DNA of 64,000 bases, from the NCBI RefSeq assembly GCF_001945365.1, contig NZ_MSTQ01000010.1:124001-188000 (forward strand), written 5' to 3'. Shown piece by piece: positions 43,066 through 51,711 of this stretch. Origin of the DNA: Pseudomonas reinekei (GTDB taxonomy: Bacteria; Pseudomonadota; Gammaproteobacteria; Pseudomonadales; Pseudomonadaceae). The notes under the pieces were generated by a model. It was not told where the DNA came from. It saw nothing but the letters and a program-made list of their open reading frames with translations, and made no database searches. The translations under genes and the position numbers were made by a program. Numbering within the stretch: the first letter of the stretch is position 1; every line of letters begins with the position of its first letter.

Positions 43066-43593
43066 ATGCAAAACACCAAGCTCTTGCTAACCAGTTTCAC
43101 CTTTGTGGGACTGCTCGCACTCGCCGGTTGTTCATTCCCCGGGGTTTACAAAATCGACATCCAGCAGGGCAATGTCGTCACGCAGGACATGATAGACCAG
43201 TTACGCCCGGGAATGACCCGAAAGCAAGTACGGTTTATCATGGGTAACCCTCTGCTGACCGACACGTTCCATGCCGATCGCTGGGATTACCTGTACAGCC
43301 TGCAACCAGGGGGCGGTGAACGCCAACAGGAACGCATTAGCGTTATCTTCAACCCAAATGACCAGCTTGTCAGTCTCTCCGGCGATTTCATGCCGGGCGT
43401 GAGCCGCGACGAGGCGATTCTCGGCAAGGACAGTGGCACTACTGTCACCGCACCGGCAGAAAACGTCGAGAAGCCGAAACCGGAAAAACCGGTCAAGCCA
43501 GGTTCGTTGCTGGATCAGATTCAAAAGGACGTCGACGGCGTAGAAACCGTTCCTGTTCCGACTCCAGAACCACTGGACACCTCGCCGCAATAA
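43066..43593 (+). CDS. bamE: Outer membrane protein assembly factor BamE (OmlA)
   Basis: Lipoprotein of the BAM complex that inserts outer-membrane proteins. The 175-aa protein has a signal peptide with lipobox LAGC, giving Cys22 as the lipidated residue. The SmpA/OmlA domain follows (about 35-110, with QGNVVTQDMIDQLRPGMTR). The C-terminal third is a Pro/Glu-rich tail. It is divergent from fur. Confidence 0.96.
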   Translation: MQNTKLLLTSFTFVGLLALAGCSFPGVYKIDIQQGNVVTQDMIDQLRPGMTRKQVRFIMGNPLLTDTFHADRWDYLYSLQPGGGERQQERISVIFNPNDQLVSLSGDFMPGVSRDEAILGKDSGTTVTAPAENVEKPKPEKPVKPGSLLDQIQKDVDGVETVPVPTPEPLDTSPQ

Positions 43594-43606
43594 TTTGCGA
43601 CGCAAT

Positions 43607-43636
43607 AAAAAACCCGGCATGCCCGGGTTTTTTATT
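43607..43636. terminator. Bidirectional terminator between bamE and rnfH
   Basis: The stem AAAAAACCCGG / CCGGGTTTTTT with a 5-nt loop carries A-tract and T-tract on both flanks, so it ends bamE on the plus strand and rnfH on the minus strand. Confidence 0.9.
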
Positions 43637-43653
43637 ACCTGCTGTTTTGCAAT

Positions 43654-43968
43654 TCATTGATTCCGGGCTTTGGCCTCGGCCGCCTTGGCAGCCCGAAGTC
43701 GCCGGACTTCCTTGGGATCTGCCAGCAGCGGCCGGTAAATCTCGATGCGATCTCCCGACTGGACCGCTCGGGTGTCGGAATCGCCAATCACCTTGCCGAA
43801 GATACCCACCGGGCATTCAGCCAAGTCCAGCTCGGCAAACACATCACCGATCCCGGACTTCAACAATGCAGCACGAACCGTGGTCCCCGCCGGCACTGCG
43901 ACCGACATGAGCACCTGACGATCTTCAGCGGCATACACCACCTCGACCTCGATCATCACCTCAACCAT
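43654..43968 (-). CDS. rnfH: RnfH family protein (ubiquitin-like fold)
   Basis: A 104-aa small protein of the RnfH/YfjF family with a beta-grasp-like fold (IEVEVVYAAEDRQVLMSVAV). Its role is unknown; it is conserved next to ratA and smpB. The start at 43968 overlaps the ratA stop; an alternative ATG at 43956 would give a 100-aa protein, and neither has a clear ribosome binding site. The tail is Ala/Lys/Arg-rich. Confidence 0.88.
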   Translation of the reverse strand: MVEVMIEVEVVYAAEDRQVLMSVAVPAGTTVRAALLKSGIGDVFAELDLAECPVGIFGKVIGDSDTRAVQSGDRIEIYRPLLADPKEVRRLRAAKAAEAKARNQ

Positions 43969-44395
43969 GCATTTGCTTGGCACGCTGGCAGAACGCATCC
44001 ACCAGCGTATTGGCGGCCTGATTGAACAAAGGCCCCAAGGTGGCACGAATAATCGGCCCCGCGTAGTCAAACGACAGGTCCAGGCTGATCTTGCAGGCCT
44101 TCTCACCCAACGGTTTGAAGACCCAGACGCCGTGCAGCTGAGTGAACGGCCCTTCTTCCAGGTTCATCTCGATCGATTGACCAGGCACCAGGGTATTGCG
44201 CGTCACGAAATGCTGGCTGAGCCCGCCCTTGGCCACACCAACGCTGGCGCGCATGTGCTCGGGAGAACTCTCCAGGACTTCAGCCGCTGAGCACCACGGC
44301 AGGAATTCCGGATACCGCGCAACGTCGTTGACCAGGTCATAAAGCGCTTGCGCCGGATACGGCAGCAGGGCTGATCGTGAAATGTGTGTCGTCAT
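43961..44395 (-). CDS. ratA: Type II toxin-antitoxin system RatA family protein (START/coenzyme Q-binding-like)
   Basis: A 144-aa START-domain protein of the RatA/YfjG (Coq10-like) family. The name comes from an E. coli report of ribosome association inhibition; the alternative view is a ubiquinone-binding protein. The start MTTHISRSALLPYPAQ is chosen. Core motifs are YPEFLPWCSAAEVL and LDLSFDYAGPIIR. It overlaps rnfH by 8 bp and is just downstream of the NSS transporter on the same strand. Confidence 0.9.
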   Translation of the reverse strand: MTTHISRSALLPYPAQALYDLVNDVARYPEFLPWCSAAEVLESSPEHMRASVGVAKGGLSQHFVTRNTLVPGQSIEMNLEEGPFTQLHGVWVFKPLGEKACKISLDLSFDYAGPIIRATLGPLFNQAANTLVDAFCQRAKQMHG

Positions 44396-44402
44396 GTCAG
44401 CG

Positions 44403-45806
44403 TTACTTCCAGAGCTGGGCGGCAAACACTACGAGAATGCCGATGGGCGCCACATAGCGCATCAAAAACAGGGACAGAGCGAACAATGCCGGGTTGCGGA
44501 TGGACAATTCCTCACGCACCGCGTCACGGCCCATCACCCAGCCTGCAAACACCACGAAACACAGCCCACCGAGTGGCAGCATGATCCGCGAGGTGAAAAA
44601 ATCGATCACGCCGAAGAAGTCGAGACCGCCTGCCGCTCCCCATTGGTAGAGGTGGAACAACCCGCCTTCGTTCACGAAAAACTTGGCTTCCTTCCAGATA
44701 TTGAAGGAAAACACTGTGCCCAGACCGACAAACCAGCAGATGAAAGCCAGCCAGAACGTGACCCAGGCCCGACTGACTTTCGAGCGCTCGACCAAGTAAG
44801 CCACCATGGGTTCGAGCAGCGAAATGGCCGAACTCCACGCCGCAATCGCAACCAACACGAAGAACACTACGCCCATCAACTGGCCAAACGCTACGTTGCC
44901 AAAGGCAAAAGGCAGGCTGACAAACATCAGGCCAGGGCCCTCGCTCGGGTTCAACCCCCCGGCAAACACAATCGGAAAGAGTGCCAGACCGGCGACCAGT
45001 GAAACGAAGGTATCGAGCAGTGCAACGCCGACAACAGTGCCGGATATCGACGAATCCTTCGGCATGTAGGCGCCGTAGATCATGATCGAACCAACGCCGA
45101 CACTCAGGGAAAAGAAGGCATGCCCCATCGCTGGCAGCAAGCCGTCCATGACCTTTTCCGGGTGGAAGTCGAACATGAAATGCACGCCTTCCATGAAATG
45201 CCCGGTGGTCATGCTGTAGCCCAGCAGCACAAGGATCATCACAAACAATAGCGGCATCATGATCCGCAAGCTGCGCTCAAGCCCGGCTACCACACCCTTG
45301 GCAATCACCACGGCCGACAGCAGCATGAACACTGTGTGCCAAAGTGTCAGCCGCCATGGATCGGCGATCACTGCACCAAAGTAAGCGCCCACCTGATCGG
45401 GGGTCGCACCCTGGAAGTCGCCACGGCCCATGTCGATGATGTAATCCAGCGACCAGCCGCCAACCACACTATAGAAAGACAGGATCAGCAACGCCGTGAT
45501 CATCCCGGCGAATGCGCCCCACGACCACTTGGCCGAATGCCCCGCCTCCAGCGCCAGCACCTTCAAGGCATTGGCCGGGCTCTGCCGGGCGCGCCGGCCG
45601 ATCAGGGTTTCCGCGAGCATGACCGGCACACCGATCAGCGCGATACAGGCCAGGAACATCAGCACAAACGCGCCGCCGCCATAGACGCCAACCATGTAGG
45701 GGAATTTCCAGATACTACCCAAGCCCACGGCCGAACCGGTCGCGGCGAGTATGAAGACCCAGCGGCTAGCCCAACTGCCGTGGACAGAAACCTTGTCTGT
45801 CGACAT
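44403..45806 (-). CDS. Sodium-dependent transporter, NSS (SNF) family
   Basis: Inner-membrane Na+-coupled symporter with about 11-12 predicted transmembrane segments, 467 aa from the start MSTDKVSVHGSWASRW. The family motif in TM1 (ATGSAVGLGSIWKFPYMVG) and GVPVMLAETLIGRRAR are present. Substrates in this family are amino acids or related amines; the substrate here cannot be told. The upstream in-frame extension to 45857 is not conserved-like. It is divergent from smpB. Confidence 0.92.
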   Translation of the reverse strand: MSTDKVSVHGSWASRWVFILAATGSAVGLGSIWKFPYMVGVYGGGAFVLMFLACIALIGVPVMLAETLIGRRARQSPANALKVLALEAGHSAKWSWGAFAGMITALLILSFYSVVGGWSLDYIIDMGRGDFQGATPDQVGAYFGAVIADPWRLTLWHTVFMLLSAVVIAKGVVAGLERSLRIMMPLLFVMILVLLGYSMTTGHFMEGVHFMFDFHPEKVMDGLLPAMGHAFFSLSVGVGSIMIYGAYMPKDSSISGTVVGVALLDTFVSLVAGLALFPIVFAGGLNPSEGPGLMFVSLPFAFGNVAFGQLMGVVFFVLVAIAAWSSAISLLEPMVAYLVERSKVSRAWVTFWLAFICWFVGLGTVFSFNIWKEAKFFVNEGGLFHLYQWGAAGGLDFFGVIDFFTSRIMLPLGGLCFVVFAGWVMGRDAVREELSIRNPALFALSLFLMRYVAPIGILVVFAAQLWK

Positions 45807-45909
45807 CGTTATCACGCCCAAGCGTTCGAAAAAGAGCGCGCATTGTCCGGGATTCAATCAACCTGCTCAAGCACGTAGCAACACCGTAGCCGACTCGCTC
45901 GCAACTCCC

Positions 45910-45915
45910 TATAAT
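45910..45915 (+). promoter_or_regulatory. -10 box of smpB
   Basis: A consensus TATAAT lies 9 bp before the smpB start, so the transcript would be nearly leaderless. The -35 region is weak. The nearness to ATG is unusual; another promoter further upstream is possible. Confidence 0.45.
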
Positions 45916-45924
45916 GCCGCCCCT

Positions 45925-46407
45925 ATGGCTAAACAGAAGAAACACCCAACAGGGACCATCGCGCAAAATAAAAAGGCGCGACACGATTACTTCATCGAGC
46001 ATAAGTTCGAGGCTGGTCTGGTCCTGGCCGGCTGGGAAGTAAAAAGTCTGCGGGCAAGCAAGCTGCAGCTGGTTGACAGTTATGTGCTGCTCAAGGATGG
46101 CGAAGCCTGGCTGCTCGGCAGCCACATTACGCCCCTGATGACGGCCAGCACTCACGTCATCGCCGATCCGGTGCGCACCCGTAAATTGCTGCTCAACCGA
46201 CGCGAGCTCGAGAAGCTCGCTGCCGCCGTGCAGCAAAAGGGTTACGCCTGCGTGTGCCTGTCCTGGTATTGGAGCAAGCACATGGTCAAGTGCGAGATCG
46301 CGCTGGGCAAGGGCAAGAAGGAATACGACAAGCGCGATACCGAGCGCGAGCGTGACGCCGGTCGCGAGTTGCAGCGCGCGGTGCGCAACAAGGGCAAGGA
46401 AGAGTAA
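45925..46407 (+). CDS. smpB: SsrA-binding protein SmpB
   Basis: Binds tmRNA and is required for trans-translation. The 160-aa protein starts MAKQKKHPTGTIAQNKKARHDY at 45925. The longer open frame (to 45751) covers the promoter and the divergent gene start. Conserved features include the FEAGLVLAGWEVKSLR core and a basic C-terminal tail. Its RNA partner ssrA is at 55788-56182 in this window. Confidence 0.97.
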   Translation: MAKQKKHPTGTIAQNKKARHDYFIEHKFEAGLVLAGWEVKSLRASKLQLVDSYVLLKDGEAWLLGSHITPLMTASTHVIADPVRTRKLLLNRRELEKLAAAVQQKGYACVCLSWYWSKHMVKCEIALGKGKKEYDKRDTERERDAGRELQRAVRNKGKEE

Positions 46408-46428
46408 TTCTCTGCCAGACCGCGACAT

Positions 46429-46547
46429 TGTGGCGAGGGAGCTTGCTCCCGCTGAGGGGCGAAGCGCCCCTCGCTTGACGGCGTCTATCACTGCCTCTGC
46501 TGACGACTGCTGCGCGGCCGATCGGGAGCAAGCGCCCTCGCCACACA
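46429..46547. repeat. Inverted REP pair (REPIN-like)
   Basis: A REP element TGTGGCGAGGGAGC-TTGCTCCCGC lies at 46429-46452, followed by a hairpin AGGGGCG / CGCCCCT. A second copy in inverted orientation (CGGGAGCAAGCGCCCTCGCC) is at 46523-46546. Two inverted REPs about 70 bp apart form a REPIN, a common non-autonomous repeat of P. fluorescens. It lies between smpB and lldR. Confidence 0.85.
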
Positions 46548-46559
46548 GAATCGCCGTCG

Positions 46560-47327
46560 CTACATCCCCTTGCGCCGCTCCGCCCTGGCAACGCGCTGCA
46601 CTTCCTGACGCACCTCTTCCAGCACCTCCTGCACATACAGAATGTGCCTGCTGGAGACTTCACGCGCCTGTTCCGCCCTCCCCTCGATAATCGCCTGATA
46701 CAACTCCCGGTGCTGCGTGATCAGCATGTCTCGGGTTTCGGTGCGCTGCTTGTACATGCCACCGATGTTGGTCACCACGTTGCGCTTGAGCAAATCGAAC
46801 AGCCCCCGAATGGTGTGCAGCAACACCGCGTTATGACTGGCCTCGGCAATCGCCAGATGGAATTTCGCATCGGCCGCGCCCTCTTCCGCGCGACTCACTT
46901 CATCGTGACGCGAATAACAGTCCTGCAACTCATTGAACGCCGCAGTCAGCCGCTCGCGGTCGACGTCCGTGGCGCGCAACGCCGCGTAATAGGCACAGGA
47001 CGCTTCCAGGGTGTGGCGGAACTCCAGCAGATCGCGCTGAGCCTCGGGATTACTCTCCAGCAATTGCAACAGCGGATCACTGAACGTCGTGCCCAACGAC
47101 TCCACCACGTAATTGCCGCCGCCCTGGCGGCTGACCAGCAAACCCTTGGCGGTCAGCTTTTGAATGGCCTCACGCAGCGAAGGGCGCGAGACGCCGAACT
47201 GCTCGGCCAGCGCACGCTCTGCCGGCAAGCGCTCCCCGGCCTTCAACGTGCCCTCGAGGATCATGCCCTCAAGCCGCTCGACAATATCGTCAGACAAACG
47301 GCGCTGACGAATCTGATCAAACCCCAT
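46560..47327 (-). CDS. lldR: FadR/GntR-family regulator LldR
   Basis: Transcription factor that represses the lactate operon and is relieved by lactate. The 255-aa protein has an N-terminal winged helix (about 8-75, with RLPAERALAEQFGVSRPSLRE) and a C-terminal helical FCD ligand domain (about 95-235, including the metal-ligand positions D, H and H in FHLAIAEASHN and TQHRELYQAI). It is divergent from lldP, and a perfect palindrome of the FadR/PdhR type sits between. The assignment to LldR rests on family and context. Confidence 0.9.
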   Translation of the reverse strand: MGFDQIRQRRLSDDIVERLEGMILEGTLKAGERLPAERALAEQFGVSRPSLREAIQKLTAKGLLVSRQGGGNYVVESLGTTFSDPLLQLLESNPEAQRDLLEFRHTLEASCAYYAALRATDVDRERLTAAFNELQDCYSRHDEVSRAEEGAADAKFHLAIAEASHNAVLLHTIRGLFDLLKRNVVTNIGGMYKQRTETRDMLITQHRELYQAIIEGRAEQAREVSSRHILYVQEVLEEVRQEVQRVARAERRKGM

Positions 47328-47473
47328 AACTCATCTTCTCCACGATCCGACGGCGCGCCGGCGCTCTATTCTGGCCCATTGCCGCCGCTTCGGCACCTGC
47401 CTTACAGCACTTGATCAATCACAAGGCCGATTCTTGGGGGTCACGTATTCGACAAAAGTTTTAGGGCGGCAAA

Positions 47474-47503
47474 TTGACACGCCACCTTCAAGGCTTTTAC
47501 CCT
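47474..47503 (+). promoter_or_regulatory. Predicted lldP promoter
   Basis: TTGACA (47474-47479, consensus) and TACCCT (47498-47503) are separated by 18 bp. The LldR-type palindrome begins 17 bp further downstream, near the expected start of transcription, a position from which repression is easy. By inspection only. Confidence 0.45.
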
Positions 47504-47520
47504 AGCCAACAGCGATTGTA

Positions 47521-47537
47521 AATTGGTATTACCAATT
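47521..47537. promoter_or_regulatory. LldR operator (perfect palindrome)
   Basis: AATTGGT-ATT-ACCAATT is a perfect 7-bp inverted repeat with a 3-bp spacer, matching the GGT-N3-ACC core used by PdhR/LldR-type FadR-family regulators. It lies between the divergent lldR and lldP, 53 bp before lldP. Confidence 0.8.
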
Positions 47538-47589
47538 AACCAAGAACGCTGATCAGTGCCTGACCAACAACAATTAGGGGCCACCCCAT

Positions 47590-49284
47590 ATGCAAACCTG
47601 GCAACAGCTCTACAGCCCGCTCGGAAGCCTCGGTTTATCCGCGCTCGCGGCCGTTATTCCGATCGTGTTTTTCTTTCTGGCTCTGGCCGTGTTCCGTCTC
47701 AAGGGGCACGTCGCCGGTAGCATCACGCTGGCCTTGTCGATCCTGGTGGCAATTTTTGCCTTCCAGATGCCGGTCGACATGGCTTTCGCCGCTGCGGGCT
47801 ACGGTTTCGCCTACGGCCTGTGGCCGATTGCGTGGATCATCGTGGCGGCTGTTTTCCTTTACAAACTGACGGTCAAGAGTGGCCAGTTCGAAGTGATCCG
47901 CAGCTCGGTGCTGTCGATTACCGATGACCAACGCCTGCAAGTGCTGCTGATCGGCTTCTGCTTCGGTGCCTTCCTCGAAGGTGCGGCCGGTTTCGGCGCG
48001 CCGGTGGCGATTACCGCCGCCCTCCTGGTTGGCCTCGGGTTCAACCCGCTGTACGCCGCAGGCCTGTGCCTGATCGCGAACACCGCGCCAGTAGCCTTCG
48101 GCGCCTTGGGGATTCCGATCATCGTCGCCGGGCAAGTGACCGGCATCGATGCATTCAAGATCGGCGCCATGACCGGTCGCCAACTGCCGCTGCTGTCGCT
48201 GTTCGTGCCGTTCTGGCTGGTGTTCATGATGGATGGCCTGCGCGGCGTCCGCGAAACCTGGCCTGCTGCACTGGTTGCCGGGTTGAGCTTCGCCGTGACC
48301 CAGTATTTCACCTCGAACTTCATCGGCCCGGAACTGCCGGACATCACTTCGGCCCTGGCCAGCCTGATCTCTCTGACCCTGTTCCTGAAAGTCTGGCAGC
48401 CAAAACGCGCCGCCGGCCAGCATATCGCCGGTGCCGTCTCGGCATCCGTGGTCACCGCCAATGTCGGTGGTTTCGGTCAGAAACGCAGCACCGTGGCATC
48501 GCCTTACAGCCTCGGAGAAATCTTCAAGGCCTGGTCGCCGTTCCTGATCCTGACCGTGCTGGTCACCATCTGGACCCTGAAACCGTTCAAGGCGATGTTC
48601 GCCGCCGGCGGTTCGATGTACAACTTCGTGTTCAACTTCGCCATTCCGCATCTTGATCAGATGGTGATCAAGGTTGCGCCAATCGTGGCGAACCCGACGG
48701 CCATTCCAGCCGTGTTCAAGCTTGACCCGATTTCCGCGACCGGCACGGCGATTTTCTTCTCCGCGCTGATCTCGATGCAGGTTCTGAAGATCAATCTCAA
48801 AACTGGTCTGACCACTTTGAAAGAGACCTTCTACGAACTGCGCTGGCCGATCCTGTCCATCGGCATGGTGCTGGCTTTCGCGTTCGTCACCAACTTCTCG
48901 GGCATGTCGTCGACCATGGCCCTGGTGCTGGCCGGCACCGGAGCAGCCTTCCCGTTCTTCTCGCCGTTCCTCGGTTGGCTGGGCGTGTTCCTGACCGGCT
49001 CCGATACTTCGTCCAACGCACTGTTCGGTTCGTTGCAAGCGACCACCGCACACCAGATCGGCGTCAACGACACCTTGCTGGTGGCGGCGAACACCAGCGG
49101 TGGCGTGACCGGCAAGATGATCTCGCCGCAATCGATCGCCGTGGCCTGCGCCGCAACCGGGCTGGTGGGCAAGGAGTCGGACCTGTTCCGCTTCACGCTC
49201 AAGCACAGTCTGTTCTTCGCAACGATTGTCGGCTTGATCACATTGGCTCAGGCCTATTGGTTCACCGGCATGCTGGTGCACTAA
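47590..49284 (+). CDS. lldP: L-lactate permease LldP
   Basis: Proton-coupled lactate importer in the inner membrane, 564 aa with about 12-14 hydrophobic segments. The LctP family motifs are visible, for instance GFCFGAFLEGAAGFGAP (about 118-134) and MISPQSIAVAC near residue 511. It is the first gene of the lactate operon. A hairpin lies in the 151-bp gap before the next gene. Confidence 0.95.
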   Translation: MQTWQQLYSPLGSLGLSALAAVIPIVFFFLALAVFRLKGHVAGSITLALSILVAIFAFQMPVDMAFAAAGYGFAYGLWPIAWIIVAAVFLYKLTVKSGQFEVIRSSVLSITDDQRLQVLLIGFCFGAFLEGAAGFGAPVAITAALLVGLGFNPLYAAGLCLIANTAPVAFGALGIPIIVAGQVTGIDAFKIGAMTGRQLPLLSLFVPFWLVFMMDGLRGVRETWPAALVAGLSFAVTQYFTSNFIGPELPDITSALASLISLTLFLKVWQPKRAAGQHIAGAVSASVVTANVGGFGQKRSTVASPYSLGEIFKAWSPFLILTVLVTIWTLKPFKAMFAAGGSMYNFVFNFAIPHLDQMVIKVAPIVANPTAIPAVFKLDPISATGTAIFFSALISMQVLKINLKTGLTTLKETFYELRWPILSIGMVLAFAFVTNFSGMSSTMALVLAGTGAAFPFFSPFLGWLGVFLTGSDTSSNALFGSLQATTAHQIGVNDTLLVAANTSGGVTGKMISPQSIAVACAATGLVGKESDLFRFTLKHSLFFATIVGLITLAQAYWFTGMLVH

Positions 49285-49310
49285 GCGCCACAACCGATAC
49301 CGAAAAAACC

Positions 49311-49335
49311 GACGCCGGACCACGATTCCGGCGTC
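49311..49335 (+). terminator. Hairpin between lldP and lutA
   Basis: A 9-bp inverted repeat GACGCCGGA / TCCGGCGTC with a 7-nt loop follows lldP. There is no T-tract, so it is likely an mRNA-stability or partial termination hairpin rather than a strong terminator. Confidence 0.45.
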
Positions 49336-49435
49336 AGCTATTCACCACCCGGTCTGTAAGGCTGCTGAAAGAATCTCACTCTATATTCAGCGGCCTCAGC
49401 GGACGGATAACCGGGCCCACCCGGAGACACGCCTG

Positions 49436-50260
49436 ATGAGCGAGCTTTTTTACAACGCGGTGCCGAATGCGACCCGTGTCGCCCCGCCACTGCCTGAACC
49501 TCGGCAATACCCCAGCGAGAAACCGCAACGGGTGTACCTGTTCGGGACCTGCGTAGTCGACTTGTTCTACCCGGAAGCCGGAATGGACGCGATCCACTTG
49601 CTGGAGCGCGAAGGTATCCGTGTCGACTATCCGCAAGGGCAAAGCTGCTGCGGACAACCGGCGTACACCTCGGGTTATACCGAGCAAGCCCGGACCGTGG
49701 CGCGTTCGCAACTGGCGTTATTCGCCGGGGATTATCCGGTGGTGGTGCCTTCAGGTTCCTGCGCCGGCATGTTGCGCGAGCACTATGCCGACTTGTTCAA
49801 GGACGAGCCGGACACGTTGCAACAGGTTGAGGCGCTGGCTGCCAGGACCTATGAACTCACCGAGTTCCTGTTGTTTGTCTGCAAGGTGCAGCTCAAGGAC
49901 AGCGGCGAACCGGTCAAAGTAGCGTTGCACACGTCATGTTCGGCACGCCGCGAAATGAACACCCACCTGCACGGCCGTGAGCTGTTATCGCAGCTGAGCA
50001 ATGTGGAGCGAGTCGACCATAGCCATGAAAGCGAATGCTGTGGCTTCGGTGGGACTTTCAGCGTCCGTATGCCAGACATTTCTGGCGCAATGGTGGCTGA
50101 CAAGACCCGATCGTTGAAGAACTCCGGCGCGCACAAGGTACTCAGTGCCGACTGCGGTTGTCTGATGAACATCAACGGCTCGCTGGAAAAACAAAAGGAA
50201 GCGTTACGCGGTGAGCATCTGGCCAGTTTCCTCTGGCAGCGTACCGGAGGTGCCCAATGA
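49436..50260 (+). CDS. lutA: L-lactate oxidation protein LutA (LldE), (Fe-S)-binding
   Basis: Part of the LutABC L-lactate-oxidising complex. The 274-aa protein has the two cysteine-rich CCG domains of heterodisulfide reductase-type proteins, seen as CCGQPAY (about residue 71) and CCGFGGTF (about 201). The start codon at 49436 has a distant GGAG. It overlaps lutB by 4 bp, so translation is coupled. Confidence 0.93.
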   Translation: MSELFYNAVPNATRVAPPLPEPRQYPSEKPQRVYLFGTCVVDLFYPEAGMDAIHLLEREGIRVDYPQGQSCCGQPAYTSGYTEQARTVARSQLALFAGDYPVVVPSGSCAGMLREHYADLFKDEPDTLQQVEALAARTYELTEFLLFVCKVQLKDSGEPVKVALHTSCSARREMNTHLHGRELLSQLSNVERVDHSHESECCGFGGTFSVRMPDISGAMVADKTRSLKNSGAHKVLSADCGCLMNINGSLEKQKEALRGEHLASFLWQRTGGAQ

Positions 50261-51711
50261 GCGCCGCCGAGATTATTCCTACGGTCGCCGTGGAAGAAGA
50301 TTTCCGCACCCGGGCTCACCAGGCCTTGGGTGATGCGCAATTGCGCGGCAACTTCCGCAAGGCGATGGACTCATTGATGACCAAGCGGGCAGCGGCTTTC
50401 AGCGATGCCCACGAAAGAGAACAGTTACGCGCGCTGGGCAATACTGTCCGCGCCCGAGCGTTATCGAAGTTGCCCGAACTGCTCGAGCAACTTGAACAGA
50501 ACCTGACCCGCAACGGTGTGACAGTGCACTGGGCGGAAACGGTGGACGAAGCCAATGGCATCGTCCTCTCGATCATCCGCGCTCACGAGGGGCGGCAAGT
50601 GATCAAGGGTAAATCGATGGTCAGCGAAGAGATGGAGATGAATCATGTCCTCGCTGAACAGGGCATTGAATGCCTGGAATCGGACATGGGCGAGTACATC
50701 GTCCAGCTCGACCATGAGAAGCCTTCTCACATCATTATGCCGGCGATCCACAAGAACGCCGGTCAGGTCGCGTCCTTGTTCCACGACAAACTCGGAGTGG
50801 AATACACCAAGGACGTTGACCAACTCATTCAGATCGGTCGCAGAGTCCTGCGCCAGAAGTTCTTTGAAGCGGACATCGGCGTTTCCGGTGTCAACTTTGC
50901 CGTGGCCGAAACCGGCACCCTGCTGCTGGTGGAAAACGAAGGCAACGGCCGCATGACCACCACCGTGCCACCGGTGCACATCGCCGTCACCGGCATCGAA
51001 AAAGTTGTGGAAAACCTGCGCGACGTGGTGCCGCTGCTGTCACTGCTGACCCGTTCCGCCTTGGGTATCCCGATCACGACCTACGTCAACATGATTTCCG
51101 GCCCGCGCAAGGAACACGAACTCGACGGCCCGCAGGAAGTGCATCTGGTACTGCTCGACAACGGTCGCAGCCAGGCCTTTGCCGATAGCGAACTGCGCCA
51201 GACCCTGAACTGCATTCGCTGTGGCGCCTGTATGAATCATTGCCCGGTCTATACGCGAATTGGCGGCCACGCCTATGGGGAGGTCTACCCCGGCCCTATC
51301 GGAAAAATCATCACTCCGCACATGGTTGGCCTGGCGAAAGTCCCCGATCATCCGAGCGCCTCTTCGTTGTGCGGAGCCTGCGGTGAAGTGTGCCCGGTGA
51401 AAATACCTATTCCTGCGTTATTGCGCCGCTTGCGCGAAGAGAACGTCAAAGCGCCGGACAGCAAAGATCAAGTGATGCGCGGCCAAGGCAGTAAGTATTC
51501 GCGCAAAGAGCGTTTCATCTGGAATGCCTGGGCGAAACTCAACAGCTCACCGACGCTGTATCGACTGTTCGGTTTGGCCGCGACACGCCTGCGCGCGCTC
51601 ACGCCGAGCAAGGTTGGCCCGTGGACGCAAAACCACAGCGCCCCGAAACCTGCCGCCCGCTCATTGCATGACATGGCTCGCGAGCATCTGGCCAAACAGG
51701 GAGAGCGTTGA
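50257..51711 (+). CDS. lutB: L-lactate oxidation protein LutB (LldF), LUD and 4Fe-4S domains
   Basis: Iron-sulfur subunit of the LutABC complex, 484 aa. An N-terminal LUD domain (about 70-300) is followed by two 4Fe-4S motifs, CIRCGACMNHCPVY and CGACGEVCPVKIP (about 320-385), and a C-terminal DUF3390-type tail. The stop overlaps the lutC start. Confidence 0.95.
   Translation: MSAAEIIPTVAVEEDFRTRAHQALGDAQLRGNFRKAMDSLMTKRAAAFSDAHEREQLRALGNTVRARALSKLPELLEQLEQNLTRNGVTVHWAETVDEANGIVLSIIRAHEGRQVIKGKSMVSEEMEMNHVLAEQGIECLESDMGEYIVQLDHEKPSHIIMPAIHKNAGQVASLFHDKLGVEYTKDVDQLIQIGRRVLRQKFFEADIGVSGVNFAVAETGTLLLVENEGNGRMTTTVPPVHIAVTGIEKVVENLRDVVPLLSLLTRSALGIPITTYVNMISGPRKEHELDGPQEVHLVLLDNGRSQAFADSELRQTLNCIRCGACMNHCPVYTRIGGHAYGEVYPGPIGKIITPHMVGLAKVPDHPSASSLCGACGEVCPVKIPIPALLRRLREENVKAPDSKDQVMRGQGSKYSRKERFIWNAWAKLNSSPTLYRLFGLAATRLRALTPSKVGPWTQNHSAPKPAARSLHDMAREHLAKQGER

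Noticed and set aside
44382..45002. Frame opposite the NSS transporter
   Set aside because: Charged low-complexity product antisense to a clear membrane protein; a shadow.
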